A DNA stretch of 64,000 nucleotides from contig CAVVIQ010000008.1 in NCBI GenBank assembly GCA_963748385.1, positions 124,001 to 188,000 of the forward strand, written 5' to 3'. The notes under the pieces are model-generated. The model ran no database searches, had not been told where the DNA came from, and was given only the letters and a program-made list of their open reading frames with translations. This document shows positions 25,908-34,443 of the stretch, piece after piece (within the stretch, counting starts at the first letter, position 1; each line of letters begins with the position of its first letter). The DNA comes from Rhodoblastus sp963748385 (GTDB taxonomy: Bacteria; Pseudomonadota; Alphaproteobacteria; Rhizobiales; Beijerinckiaceae). Position numbers and translations under genes: made by a program.

Positions 25908-26147
25908 TTGCCAGTCCTCGCGTTTATTTTGCGGGTCGGCGCAGTCGCCCGTGCCCGCGTTGGGACTCAGAAAAAAGCAGAGCACAGCATAAAAAGCGAG
26001 AGAAAGGATTTGAACAATGCCTTCGGGCGCGGCGTTGTAATGGCGGCTCAGGGTTCAATTTGAGACCATCGTGGACAACCAAGGCAACGGCGCCTTCGAG
26101 CCGAACGCGGTCATCGTTGTGGGACGCCAAGCGTATGGTTTTCACCA

Positions 26148-27038
26148 CTAATTCGCCTGTGCGAACGTATCGCAATCGGCGACCTTGCCCGACTTCAAGC
26201 CGCGCTCCAGCCATTGAACGCGCTGGGCCGCCGAGCCGTGGGTGAAGGAATCCGGCACGGCGTAGCCCTGCGCCGCCTTCTGCAACCGGTCGTCGCCGAT
26301 AGCCTGGGCGGTGGCGATGGCCTTTTCGACGTCGCCTGGCTCGATCACCTGCCATTTCTGGTTGGCGTTGGCCGCCCAGACGCCGGCCAAGCAGTCCGCC
26401 TGCAACTCGATGCGCACGGAAATGGAATTGGCCTTGGCGCCCGAAAAGGCGCTTTGCTGCGCGGCCTGGGCCTTGGGCAGAATGCCGAGCAGATCCTGAA
26501 TATGGTGGCCCATTTCGTGCGAAATCACGTAAGCGTAAGCAAAATCGCCGCCGCCGCCATATTTGGTCTTCATGTCGCGGAAAAATGACGTGTCGAGATA
26601 GATCTTCCCGTCGAGCGGGCAATAGAACGGACCCATCGCCGCGCGCGCCGCGCCGCAGGCCGAACGCGTCGCGCCGTTGAACAGAACGATGGGCGCCGGC
26701 TTGAACTGCACGCCGGTCTGGGCGGGAAGGACGTCCTTCCAGACATCCTCGTTCTCGGCGAGGACGGCGGCGACGAAGCGGCCGACCTGATCCTTGGGGG
26801 CGCCGATCTGGCTTGGGGTCGCAACCTGCTGCTGCTGGGAGCCGCCTCTCATCTGGCTGACCATTTCGGCGCCGCCGATCAGCACGCGCGGGTCGATGCC
26901 GAAAGCGTAGCCGATCAGGCCAAGGACGATCATCGCGCCGAGGCCGAGATGACCCGACGAGCCGCCGCCCGCCATCATCGGCCCTTCGCCGCGACGGTCC
27001 TCGACATTGTCGGACTGACGAAAATCTTCCCACCTCAT
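26148..27038 (-). CDS. YpfJ/KPN_02809-family neutral zinc metalloprotease
   Basis: 296-aa protein. The start M-R-W-E-D-F-R-Q-S-D-N-V-E-D-R-R-G is the family hallmark. One membrane helix follows (residues about 30-48, G-L-G-A-M-I-V-L-G-L-I-G), then the catalytic domain with the zinc motif H-E-M-G-H-H and downstream E-L-Q-A-D-C-L-A-G-V-W, which supplies the third ligand. It is expected to be membrane-anchored with a periplasmic catalytic domain. Physiological substrate unknown. Full length. A 42-bp tandem repeat lies just upstream of its start. Confidence 0.9.
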   Translation of the reverse strand: MRWEDFRQSDNVEDRRGEGPMMAGGGSSGHLGLGAMIVLGLIGYAFGIDPRVLIGGAEMVSQMRGGSQQQQVATPSQIGAPKDQVGRFVAAVLAENEDVWKDVLPAQTGVQFKPAPIVLFNGATRSACGAARAAMGPFYCPLDGKIYLDTSFFRDMKTKYGGGGDFAYAYVISHEMGHHIQDLLGILPKAQAAQQSAFSGAKANSISVRIELQADCLAGVWAANANQKWQVIEPGDVEKAIATAQAIGDDRLQKAAQGYAVPDSFTHGSAAQRVQWLERGLKSGKVADCDTFAQAN

Positions 27039-27115
27039 TGCAATGGCCCTCCGCGAAATGGCGCGCGTCTTTTAGCAGCCCCTTTCCCCGAGGGGAAAGC
27101 TCTGGCGTCGGCGCC

Positions 27116-27283
27116 GCGAGCGGTTGGCGTCTGCCAGAGCGAGCGTGAACAAGGCTCGCGAGCGGTTGGCGTACGCCAGAGCGAGCGTGAACCAAGCTCG
27201 CGAGCGGTTGGCGTATGCCAGAGCGAGCGTGAACCAAGCCCGCGAGCGGTTGGCGTATGCTAGAGCGAGCGCAAGAAACGTCC
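27116..27283. repeat. Four tandem copies of a 42-bp repeat
   Basis: Units begin at 27116, 27158, 27200 and 27242. Each starts GCGAGCGGTTGGCGTATGCC and continues AGAGCGAGCGTGAACCAAGC. Copies differ at only a few positions. There are no spacers, so this is not a CRISPR array. It lies between the Imm74-like gene and the start of the zinc protease gene, and each unit contains small palindromes. The period is a multiple of three, but no supported gene crosses it. Confidence 0.9.
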
Positions 27284-27284
27284 T

Positions 27285-27554
27285 TCAATCATAGGCCACG
27301 TCCAGGCCCAGACGGTCGAACGCGTCATCTATGGCTTCGAGAATCTTTTGCAGTTCATTCATTTCGATTTCGGTCTGGTCGTCAGGCGGGTCCCAGCAGA
27401 CGAGATCGTCGAGGATGACGATGAAATCCGCCGCCTCCTCGCTGCCGGCGGGCGGCGGCCCTGGCAGGATGGTGCGGATGCGGCCCCGCCAGCTGACGCG
27501 AATCGCGCCCTCGGTCAGCTCCACGACCGGCCTGTCGCCCCGCGTCCTGCTCAT
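27285..27554 (-). CDS. Imm74-like small protein
   Basis: 89-aa acidic protein. The layout V-E-L-T-E-G-A-I-R-V-S-W-R-G-R, then D-F-I-V-I-L-D-D-L-V-C-W-D-P-P-D-D, then a helical tail with I-L-E-A-I-D-D-A-F matches the Imm74 immunity-family pattern as I know it. No toxin gene is adjacent, so it may be an orphan immunity protein or a domesticated relative. The ATG at 27554 has GGAGG five bases upstream. It follows mutY by 20 bases on the same strand and is probably co-transcribed. Confidence 0.6.
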   Translation of the reverse strand: MSRTRGDRPVVELTEGAIRVSWRGRIRTILPGPPPAGSEEAADFIVILDDLVCWDPPDDQTEIEMNELQKILEAIDDAFDRLGLDVAYD

Positions 27555-27573
27555 GTCCGCCTCCGGTCCCGCA

Positions 27574-28659
27574 TCATGGACCGATCCGCGCGTCAAGCAA
27601 GTCCGGCCGGCGCAGAAATTTTCGCGCCTGCGCCTCCGCCTTTCGCATCACGCTCGGCAGGGCGGCGCCCGCCATGTCTTCCGCGCGGCGCCAGCGCCCG
27701 CCCTCCGGCGCCCTGGTCCCGAGCGGCGCTTCGCCCACGAAAACCGCGAGTTTCAGCGCGAAATGGGTGAAAACATGGTCGATTTCGCCCGCAAAAGCCG
27801 GTGTTACGCCGGGAATCGGCGGCGAAACCTCCTCGGCAGGCGCCTCGCCCCATTCCGTGCCGAAAAATTCCTCCATGCCGCCGAGCAGGCCGCGCGGCGG
27901 ACGGGTGCGGGTCAGCACGGCGCCGTCGGCGCGGCGCAGATAGACAACCGCGCCGCGCCGCAACGGCCGCGGCTTTTTCGCCGCCCTGCGCGGGAATTTG
28001 TCCTCCGCATCCAATTGGCGCGCCATGCAATCCCCACTCAGCGGGCAAAGGACGCAAGCCGGACGGCGCGGCGTGCAGACGGTCGCGCCGAGGTCCATCA
28101 TAGCCTGGGCGAAATCGCCCGGCCTTGTTCGCGGCGCGATTCCCGCGACCAGGCCGGGAATCGCCTTTTTGGCCTGCGGGAACGGCGTCTCCAGCGCCCG
28201 CAGCCGCGCCACCACCCGCTCGACATTGCCGTCGACCACGATCGCGGGACGCTGATAAGCGATGGCCGCGATCGCCGCCGCCGTATAGGGACCCACGCCC
28301 GGCAGGCGGCGCAATTCGGCTTCGTCGGAAGGAAAAATCCCGCCATATTCGGCCGCCACCTTTCGCGCGCAGGCGTGGAGATTGCGGGCGCGTGAGTAAT
28401 AGCCGAGCCCCGCCCAGGCCTGCATCACCGCCTCGGCCGGCGCCTCGGCCAGATTCTTCACACCCGGCCAAAGCTTCATGAATTTCAGGAAGTAAGCCCC
28501 GACGGCCGCGACCGTGGTCTGCTGCAACATCACTTCCGAGAGCCAGACCGCATAAGGATCTGGCGTTTCGCCCGGCCGCGCGCGCCAGGGCAGATCGCGC
28601 CGATGGCGGTCGTACCAGCGAAGCAGTTTCTGGCCGATTTCGATCTTGCTTTTGCTCAT
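27574..28659 (-). CDS. mutY: A/G-specific adenine DNA glycosylase MutY
   Basis: 361-aa base-excision enzyme that removes adenine mispaired with 8-oxoguanine. The helix-hairpin-helix L-P-G-V-G-P-Y-T-A is at about 119-127. The catalytic Glu is in S-E-V-M-L-Q-Q-T (E42) and the catalytic Asp is D143 in V-V-D-G-N-V. The [4Fe-4S] cysteines are C195, C202, C205 and C211. The C-terminal Nudix-like domain that reads 8-oxoG follows. Full length. It is divergent from the DUF721 gene, an arrangement common in the order Hyphomicrobiales. Confidence 0.95.
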   Translation of the reverse strand: MSKSKIEIGQKLLRWYDRHRRDLPWRARPGETPDPYAVWLSEVMLQQTTVAAVGAYFLKFMKLWPGVKNLAEAPAEAVMQAWAGLGYYSRARNLHACARKVAAEYGGIFPSDEAELRRLPGVGPYTAAAIAAIAYQRPAIVVDGNVERVVARLRALETPFPQAKKAIPGLVAGIAPRTRPGDFAQAMMDLGATVCTPRRPACVLCPLSGDCMARQLDAEDKFPRRAAKKPRPLRRGAVVYLRRADGAVLTRTRPPRGLLGGMEEFFGTEWGEAPAEEVSPPIPGVTPAFAGEIDHVFTHFALKLAVFVGEAPLGTRAPEGGRWRRAEDMAGAALPSVMRKAEAQARKFLRRPDLLDARIGP

Positions 28660-28789
28660 GGCCTTCCCACAATGGCGTCGTCGGTTCTCATTTTCGAGAA
28701 CCGGCTAGGAGCGAACGCGATAGGGCGTCGCTAGACGCCCGTCGTCCGACGGGCTATGGCCGAGCTGATGCGAGGGACCTCCGCGAATA

Positions 28790-29299
28790 ATGCCGCCGCA
28801 TCAAAAAAAGTCCCGTCCGGTTCCGCTCGCCGATCTCGTCGGCGGCGCGGTCGATCCGGTCCTGGCCAAGCTCGGCTTCAGCCAGTCGAGCCTCATTCTG
28901 CACTGGGACGACATTGTCGGCGAGCGAATCGCCGCCTGTTCCGAGCCGATCAAGCTGCAATGGCCGCCGCGTCCCGCCAAGCGGGCCGACGATTCCGCGA
29001 TCGAGCCGGCGACTCTGGTCCTGCGCGTCACCGGGGCCATGGCGCTCGACGTCCAGCACGAGGCGCAACAGCTCATCGCCCGCGTCAACGCCCATCTCGG
29101 CTGGCGCGCGGTCGGCAGGATCGCGATCCGCCAGGGCCCGCTGACCCGCGCGGCCAAGCCGCGCCGACGCCCCCCGCCCAACGCGCAGGCCCTCGCCCGC
29201 GCGGAACAGGCGGTCGCCGGCGTCGAGGACGAGGGCCTGCGCAAGGCTCTGGCCGAACTTGGCGCCCACGTCCTGGGCGGCCATGACGGCGACGCTTAA
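28790..29299 (+). CDS. DUF721 (DciA-like) protein
   Basis: 169-aa protein. P-L-A-D-L-V-G-G-A-V-D-P-V-L-A-K-L-G-F, W-D-D-I-V-G-E-R-I-A, and L-V-L-R-V-T-G-A-M-A-L-D-V-Q-H are the DUF721 pattern. The related DciA loads the DnaB replicative helicase in bacteria lacking DnaC; whether this member does so is inferred. The C-terminal third is basic and probably disordered. Upstream of dsbA, in the usual mutY/DUF721/dsbA order. Confidence 0.82.
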   Translation: MPPHQKKSRPVPLADLVGGAVDPVLAKLGFSQSSLILHWDDIVGERIAACSEPIKLQWPPRPAKRADDSAIEPATLVLRVTGAMALDVQHEAQQLIARVNAHLGWRAVGRIAIRQGPLTRAAKPRRRPPPNAQALARAEQAVAGVEDEGLRKALAELGAHVLGGHDGDA

Positions 29300-29414
29300 G
29301 CCCTTCGTCCGTGTCCCGCCAAACATATTTGTGCATTGCGGCCGCGCGGCTTTTGCGACTCGCGGCGCCGAAGTATAAGACTGTCCGGTCCCTTTCCTCA
29401 GGCAGGCTCGCTCC

Positions 29415-30098
29415 ATGTCCCTTTTCCGCCCCGGCGCGACGCGCCGTCACATGCTCGGCCTTGGCGCCGCTTTCGCGTTCGCCGACGTCCTCGGCCCCTT
29501 GGCTGCCCGCGCCCAGCAGGCGGCGCAACCGAATGCGCCGGACGCCGGCAAGGTATCGCTCGAACTGCTGATGGCCGAGCCCCCCCTGCCCGACGACTGG
29601 CTCGGCGATCCCAAGGCGCCGATCACGATCGTCGAATACGCCTCGATGACCTGCAGTCATTGCGCGCGATTCGAGGGCGAGGTTTTTCCGATCCTGAAAA
29701 AGAATTACATCGACACCGGAAAAGTGCGCTACGTCATGCGCGAATTCCCGCTCGATCCTTTGGCCGCCGCGGCTTCCATGCTGGCGCGCTGCGCGGGCGA
29801 CAAGCGCGAGGCGATGATCGAGCTGCTGTTCGCCCAGCAGGCGCATTGGGCCTTTGTCGACAAGCCGCTGGACGCCTTGCGCGACGTGGTCAAGCAGACC
29901 GGCATGGGCCAGAAGGAGTTCGACGCCTGCCTCGGCGATCAGGCCCTGTTCAACAAGATCGACCAGGCGCGCACCGAAGCCGCGCAAAAATTCGGGATCA
30001 ACGCCACGCCGACCTTCTTCATCAACGGCGACAAGAAAGCGGGCGAAATTCCCGCCGATGCGCTCGACAAAGTGCTCGAACCCTATCTCAAGAAGTAA
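29415..30098 (+). CDS. DsbA-family thiol:disulfide oxidoreductase
   Basis: 227-aa exported thioredoxin-fold protein. The N-terminus T-R-R-H-M-L-G-L-G-A-A-F-A-F-A ends at A-R-A-Q and could be a Tat or Sec signal. The active site C-S-H-C is at residues 80-83 within A-S-M-T-C-S-H-C-A-R-F. The cis-Pro is in I-N-A-T-P-T-F-F-I-N-G. It probably forms or isomerises disulfides in periplasmic proteins. In related genomes smc follows directly; here gcvPA starts only nine bases after the stop. Confidence 0.88.
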   Translation: MSLFRPGATRRHMLGLGAAFAFADVLGPLAARAQQAAQPNAPDAGKVSLELLMAEPPLPDDWLGDPKAPITIVEYASMTCSHCARFEGEVFPILKKNYIDTGKVRYVMREFPLDPLAAAASMLARCAGDKREAMIELLFAQQAHWAFVDKPLDALRDVVKQTGMGQKEFDACLGDQALFNKIDQARTEAAQKFGINATPTFFINGDKKAGEIPADALDKVLEPYLKK

Positions 30099-30107
30099 AA
30101 CGTCGGA

Positions 30108-31448
30108 ATGCGCTATCTTCCGCTCAGCCTCCAGGAGCGCGACGACATGCTGGCGCGCATCGGCGTCGCCTCCGTCGACGCGCTCTACGCCGACGCGCCG
30201 CGCGACGCCCTGCTGACCGGGCCGCTCGACCTGCCCCTGCGCAGCACCGAGCTGGAAGTCGAGCGCAAGCTTTCGGCGCTGGCGGCGAAAAATGTCGCGG
30301 CGGGCGCGGTTCCCTTCTTCGTCGGCGCCGGCGCCTACAAGCATCACGTGCCGGCGACGGTGGACCATCTGATTCAGCGTTCGGAATTCCTCACCGCGTA
30401 CACGCCCTACCAGCCGGAAATCTCGCAGGGAACGCTCCAGGTCCTGTTCGAATTCCAGACCCAGGTCGCCAATCTGACCGGCATGGAGGTCGCCAACGCC
30501 TCGATGTACGACGGCTCGACCGCGACCGCCGAAGCGATCCTGATGGCGCATCGCGTGACGCGCCGCCGCAAGGCCCTGCTGTCGGGCGGCCTGCATCCGC
30601 ATTACGCCGAAACCGCGCGCACCCTGTTGGGCATGGCCGACGAGGAGATCGCGCTCCCGCCGCCCGATCCGCGCGGGACGGAAGACCTGATCGGCGTCCT
30701 GGATGACAGCCTGTCCTGCGTCGTGGTGCAGAACCCTGATTTCTTCGGCAATCTGCGCGATCTTCGACCCTTGGCGGACGCCTGCCGCGCCAAGGGCGTG
30801 CTGCTGATCGCGGTCGTGACCGAAGTTCTCTCGCTCGGCCTGATCGAATCCCCCGGCGCCATGGGCGCCGACATCGTGGTCGGCGAGGGCCAGTCGATCG
30901 GCAACGGCCTGAATTTCGGCGGGCCCTATCTCGGCCTGTTCGCCACCCGCGACAAATATGTGCGCCAGGCGCCGGGCCGGCTGTGCGGCCGGACCATGGA
31001 CGCCGACGGGCGGCAGGGCTTCGTGCTGACGCTTTCGACCCGCGAGCAGCACATCCGCCGCGAAAAGGCGACTTCGAACATCTGCACCAATTCCGGCCTC
31101 TGCGCCCTCGCCTTCTCGATCCATCTGTCATTGCTCGGCGAAACCGGCCTGAAACAGCTGGCCTTGATCAATCACGCCAACGCCGTGGCCTTGGCCGAGG
31201 CGCTGGAAAAGACGCCGGGCGTCGCGGTGCTGAACCGGCGCTTCTTCAATGAATTCACCTTGCGGGTGAAGGGATCGGCGGCGGATCTGGTCGAGCGCAT
31301 GGCGGCGCGCGGCGTGCTCGCCGGTGTCCCGGTTTCGCGGCTTCTGCCCAAGGCCGGACTCGACGACCTGCTGCTGGTCGCCTCCAGCGAAATCAACACC
31401 GACGACGACCGCGCCGCCTTCCTCGCCGCGCTGAACCGGGAGCTTTAG
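30108..31448 (+). CDS. gcvPA: Glycine dehydrogenase (decarboxylating) subunit 1
   Basis: 446-aa N-terminal half of a split P-protein of the glycine cleavage system. It carries the PLP-enzyme fold without the cofactor lysine. Blocks include Y-T-P-Y-Q-P-E-I-S-Q-G-T-L-Q and N-A-S-M-Y-D-G-S-T-A-T-A-E-A, both typical of the split form. It works as a heterotetramer with subunit 2 to decarboxylate glycine and load the lipoyl group of GcvH. Three bases separate it from gcvPB. gcvT and gcvH are not in this window. Confidence 0.95.
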   Translation: MRYLPLSLQERDDMLARIGVASVDALYADAPRDALLTGPLDLPLRSTELEVERKLSALAAKNVAAGAVPFFVGAGAYKHHVPATVDHLIQRSEFLTAYTPYQPEISQGTLQVLFEFQTQVANLTGMEVANASMYDGSTATAEAILMAHRVTRRRKALLSGGLHPHYAETARTLLGMADEEIALPPPDPRGTEDLIGVLDDSLSCVVVQNPDFFGNLRDLRPLADACRAKGVLLIAVVTEVLSLGLIESPGAMGADIVVGEGQSIGNGLNFGGPYLGLFATRDKYVRQAPGRLCGRTMDADGRQGFVLTLSTREQHIRREKATSNICTNSGLCALAFSIHLSLLGETGLKQLALINHANAVALAEALEKTPGVAVLNRRFFNEFTLRVKGSAADLVERMAARGVLAGVPVSRLLPKAGLDDLLLVASSEINTDDDRAAFLAALNREL

Positions 31449-31451
31449 CGC

Positions 31452-33002
31452 ATGAACAGCGAGGGCCGCCCCACCCAGCCGCACGCGGCGACGGCGCTCG
31501 CGCCGCAGACCTTTACCGGCGCGCGGGCGCTGCAAATCCACGAGGCGCTGATCTTCGACATCGGGCGCCGGGATTTCACCGGCGTCGATCTCGATGCGCC
31601 AAAGCCTTTCACGCCGCGCCTCGGCGGGCTGGAGCGCAGGAGCGAGATCGGCCTGCCCGGCCTGTCCGAGCCGGAGGCGATGCGCCATTATGTCAAGCTT
31701 TCGCAGAAGAATTACGCCATCGACATGGGGCCCTATCCGCTCGGCTCCTGCACGATGAAGCACAATCCGCGCCTCAACGAGAAAATGGCGCGTCTGCCCG
31801 GTTTCGCCGACGTGCATCCGCTCCAGCCCGTTTCGACTGTGCAGGGGGCTCTGGCGCTGATGGAGGAACTGGCCTTCTGGCTGCTCAAGCTCACCAACAT
31901 GCAAGCCGTGGCGCTGACGCCCAAGGCCGGGGCGCATGGCGAAATGTGCGGCATGATGGCGATCAAGGCCGCCATCGCCGCACGGGGCGAAGGAGCAACC
32001 CGCAAGGTCGTGCTGGCGCCCGAATCGGCGCACGGCACCAATCCCGCCACCGCCGCCGCTCTGGGCTTTTCCGTGCGCGCGATTCCCGCCGGTCCGGACG
32101 GGCTGGTCCATGCGGAAGCCGTCGCCGCCGCGCTCGGCCCCGATGTCGCGGCGATCATGCTGACCAATCCCAACACCTGCGGATTGTTCGAGCGCGACAT
32201 CGTCGAGATCGGCCGGCTGGTCCATGAGGCCGGGGCTTTCTTCTATTGCGACGGGGCCAATTTCAACGCCATCGTCGGAAAAGTGCGCCCTGGCGATCTC
32301 GGCGTCGACGCCATGCACATCAATCTGCACAAGACCTTTTCGACTCCCCATGGCGGCGGCGGTCCCGGCGCCGGACCGGTGGTGCTGTCGAGCCGTCTGG
32401 CTCCTTACGCGCCGGCGCCATTCGTGATGCGCGACGGCGACAAACTGACCCTCGTCGAGCACACGGAAGGCGCCGGGTCGTTCGGCCGCATGGCCGCCTT
32501 CCACGGGCAAATGGGCATGTTCGTGCGCGCCTTGGCCTATATCCTGTCGCATGGCGCCGACGGTCTGGCCAAGGCCTCGGAAGACGCGGTGATCGCGGCC
32601 AATTATGTCCGGGTCTGCCTGAACGATCTTTTTTCCTCGCCCTTCGGCGACCGCATCTGCATGCACGAGGTTCTGTTCGACGACCGCTGGCTCAAGGACA
32701 CCGGGATCACCACGCTCGATTTCGCCAAGGCGATGATCGACGAGGGCGTCCATCCGATGACCATCTATTTCCCGCTGGTGGTCCATGGCGCGATGCTGAT
32801 CGAGCCGACGGAATCGGAATCGATCGTCTCGCTGACCCTGTTCATCGCCACCTTGCGCGATCTCGCCATCCGGGCGCTGCGCGGCGAAAGAGAGCGATTC
32901 TTGAGCGCGCCGCATTACGCCCCGCGCAAGAGGCTCGACGAGACCGGCGCCGCGCGAAAGCCGATCCTGCGCTGGACCCCGCCGAAACCGGTCGAGGCGT
33001 GA
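31452..33002 (+). CDS. gcvPB: Glycine dehydrogenase (decarboxylating) subunit 2
   Basis: 516-aa C-terminal half of the split glycine decarboxylase. The PLP-binding lysine is in N-L-H-K-T-F-S-T-P-H-G-G-G-G-P-G near residue 293. Y-P-L-G-S-C-T-M-K-H-N-P-R is another signature. Full length for this form. Translationally linked with gcvPA. In serine-cycle or photorespiratory organisms the enzyme links glycine to one-carbon units. Confidence 0.95.
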   Translation: MNSEGRPTQPHAATALAPQTFTGARALQIHEALIFDIGRRDFTGVDLDAPKPFTPRLGGLERRSEIGLPGLSEPEAMRHYVKLSQKNYAIDMGPYPLGSCTMKHNPRLNEKMARLPGFADVHPLQPVSTVQGALALMEELAFWLLKLTNMQAVALTPKAGAHGEMCGMMAIKAAIAARGEGATRKVVLAPESAHGTNPATAAALGFSVRAIPAGPDGLVHAEAVAAALGPDVAAIMLTNPNTCGLFERDIVEIGRLVHEAGAFFYCDGANFNAIVGKVRPGDLGVDAMHINLHKTFSTPHGGGGPGAGPVVLSSRLAPYAPAPFVMRDGDKLTLVEHTEGAGSFGRMAAFHGQMGMFVRALAYILSHGADGLAKASEDAVIAANYVRVCLNDLFSSPFGDRICMHEVLFDDRWLKDTGITTLDFAKAMIDEGVHPMTIYFPLVVHGAMLIEPTESESIVSLTLFIATLRDLAIRALRGERERFLSAPHYAPRKRLDETGAARKPILRWTPPKPVEA

Positions 33003-33023
33003 CCTGCCTGGAGGGATGCTGAC

Positions 33024-33347
33024 ATGACTTTCATCGCCATGAACCGCTTTCGCGTCGCGCGCGGGCGAGAGCAGGATTTCGAAGAGGTCTGGCGCGACCG
33101 CCGCAGCGACCTGCCTTCCATGCCCGGCTTCGTCGTTTTCCATCTGCTGCGCGGGCCGAGCGACGACGAGGCGACCCTCTTCGTCTCCCACACCATCTGG
33201 GAGACGCGCATACATTTCGAGGATTGGACCCGCTCCGAAGCCTTCCGTCGCGCCCATTCCGGCGCGCCGAAAACCCAGGGCCTCTATCTCGGCCCGCCCC
33301 ATTTCGAAGGTTTTGAGGCTGTCGCCGAGACCGGGCGGCCGGGCTGA
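33024..33347 (+). CDS. Antibiotic biosynthesis monooxygenase (ABM)-domain protein
   Basis: 107-aa single ABM-fold protein: I-A-M-N-R-F-R-V-A-R-G-R-E-Q-D-F-E, then F-V-V-F-H-L-L-R-G, then F-V-S-H-T-I-W-E. Relatives include heme-degrading IsdG/HmoA-type proteins and quinol monooxygenases; the exact role here is unknown. GGAGGG lies eight bases before the ATG, and the gene follows gcvPB by 21 bases, so it may be the last gene of that transcript. Confidence 0.78.
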   Translation: MTFIAMNRFRVARGREQDFEEVWRDRRSDLPSMPGFVVFHLLRGPSDDEATLFVSHTIWETRIHFEDWTRSEAFRRAHSGAPKTQGLYLGPPHFEGFEAVAETGRPG

Positions 33348-33387
33348 ACGCCGTTCCGTCACGCCGATGGCGGGCTCGGGCAAAACG

Positions 33388-33408
33388 GGCGGGGCGTTGC
33401 GCCCCGCC
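33388..33408. terminator. GC-rich hairpin between convergent genes
   Basis: Perfect nine-base stem GGCGGGGCG / CGCCCCGCC with loop TTG, between the ABM gene and the oppositely oriented SnoaL gene. Probably stops transcription from either side, though there is no T run. Confidence 0.6.
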
Positions 33409-33423
33409 GCGCGCGTTCAACGT

Positions 33424-33876
33424 TCAATGATGACGAAGCGACACTGTCTCGCCCGAGGGCAGGCCAGCCATATGGACGTCGCCGCCATAATAGGCCTGGA
33501 CAGCGGCATGGGTGTCGTGATTCGAGCGGAAGCAAGCGACCTTGCCGTCGCGAATCCTGAACAGGTGCATCCACTCCTCCTCGAACTGCGCGCCCGATTT
33601 GCGCATCCGGCCGCGCGCCTGGCCGACGACCGTCACAGAATCCTTGCCGCCGTAAAACTCCATCGGCGTGAAGCTCTGCATGTCGACATTCATGGCCAGT
33701 TCGGTGAAAAAGCTCCTGACCCCGTCGATCCCCTTGCGTTCGCCGCCCCAAGGCAGCAGGGCCGGGTCGGCGTTGCTGATCCAGTCGCAGTCAGGGGTCA
33801 CTTCCTGCAGAAGCTTGTCGATGGCGCCGCTGGTGTACAGGGCGTATAGCGATTTCACATAGGCGATATTGTCCAT
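33424..33876 (-). CDS. SnoaL-like (NTF2-fold) protein
   Basis: 150-aa protein. V-K-S-L-Y-A-L-Y-T-S-G-A-I-D at the N-terminus, W-G-G-E-R-K-G-I-D-G-V-R-S-F-F in the middle and W-M-H-L-F-R-I-R-D-G-K-V near the end fit the SnoaL/limonene-epoxide-hydrolase-like NTF2 fold. Ligand or reaction unknown. The ATG at 33876 has GGAGG eight bases upstream and is preferred over the in-frame ATG 15 bases earlier. Confidence 0.78.
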   Translation of the reverse strand: MDNIAYVKSLYALYTSGAIDKLLQEVTPDCDWISNADPALLPWGGERKGIDGVRSFFTELAMNVDMQSFTPMEFYGGKDSVTVVGQARGRMRKSGAQFEEEWMHLFRIRDGKVACFRSNHDTHAAVQAYYGGDVHMAGLPSGETVSLRHH

Positions 33877-34443
33877 GACGTTCACCTCCATACGTTTTCG
33901 GAAGGCAAATCTCTCTGCGCCCGGCGCAGGCGATCCGTCACTCTTTCAAGAGTTTATTATTAAGCTATACCTACGCAATACGCCGCACGGTGATCGTTCT
34001 CGCGCCGAATACAGGCGCGGCAACTTATAGTCTCATCGAAGGCTCAACAAATCACAACGACGTGACGCGCGCTGAAACGCCGGGCGATTTCCCGAACGCG
34101 AGCAATGAGGGCGCCGAGCCACGCCCGCGCCGAATCGATGGCGCTCCGCCCTCGATGCGCCCGGCGGCGATCGACGCCGAATTTTTTTGGGGAAAAACGG
34201 CAGACTCATATTCAGACGATCGGCAGGCGGGCGTCCTTGCCCGATCTTGGCCTTTTCCGATCGGGCTCCGCGGCGCCATTTATCAATCGGTTTCAGCAGG
34301 TCGTCGCCTGGGAGTCTGCGTGATCGCACGAAGGAAGGACGGAAGCGAATTTTTTTTGGGAATTCGGAACAAAACGGCGATCTGGGCGTTTAGCGTTGTT
34401 CAGCTGGGCGTAGGGGACTGCAGGTGATGGCGGGACAGACGTC
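33877..34443. other. Intergenic stretch, no supported gene
   Basis: About 570 bases. The part near 33940-34000 is AT-richer and may hold promoters for the outward-facing genes on both sides. A 145-codon open frame at 33990-34427 has irregular composition, no motif and no ribosome site, and was not accepted. Confidence 0.5.

Noticed and set aside
27116..27283. Possible CRISPR array
   Set aside because: The 42-bp units are directly adjacent with no unique spacers, and no cas gene is nearby.
31128..33383. 751-codon open frame on the minus strand
   Set aside because: Antisense to gcvPA/gcvPB, whose plus-strand products match full-length families.
33990..34427. 145-codon open frame in the gap before the LTXXQ gene
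   Set aside because: No ribosome site, irregular composition, no recognisable motif, and overlapping equally long frames on the other strand.
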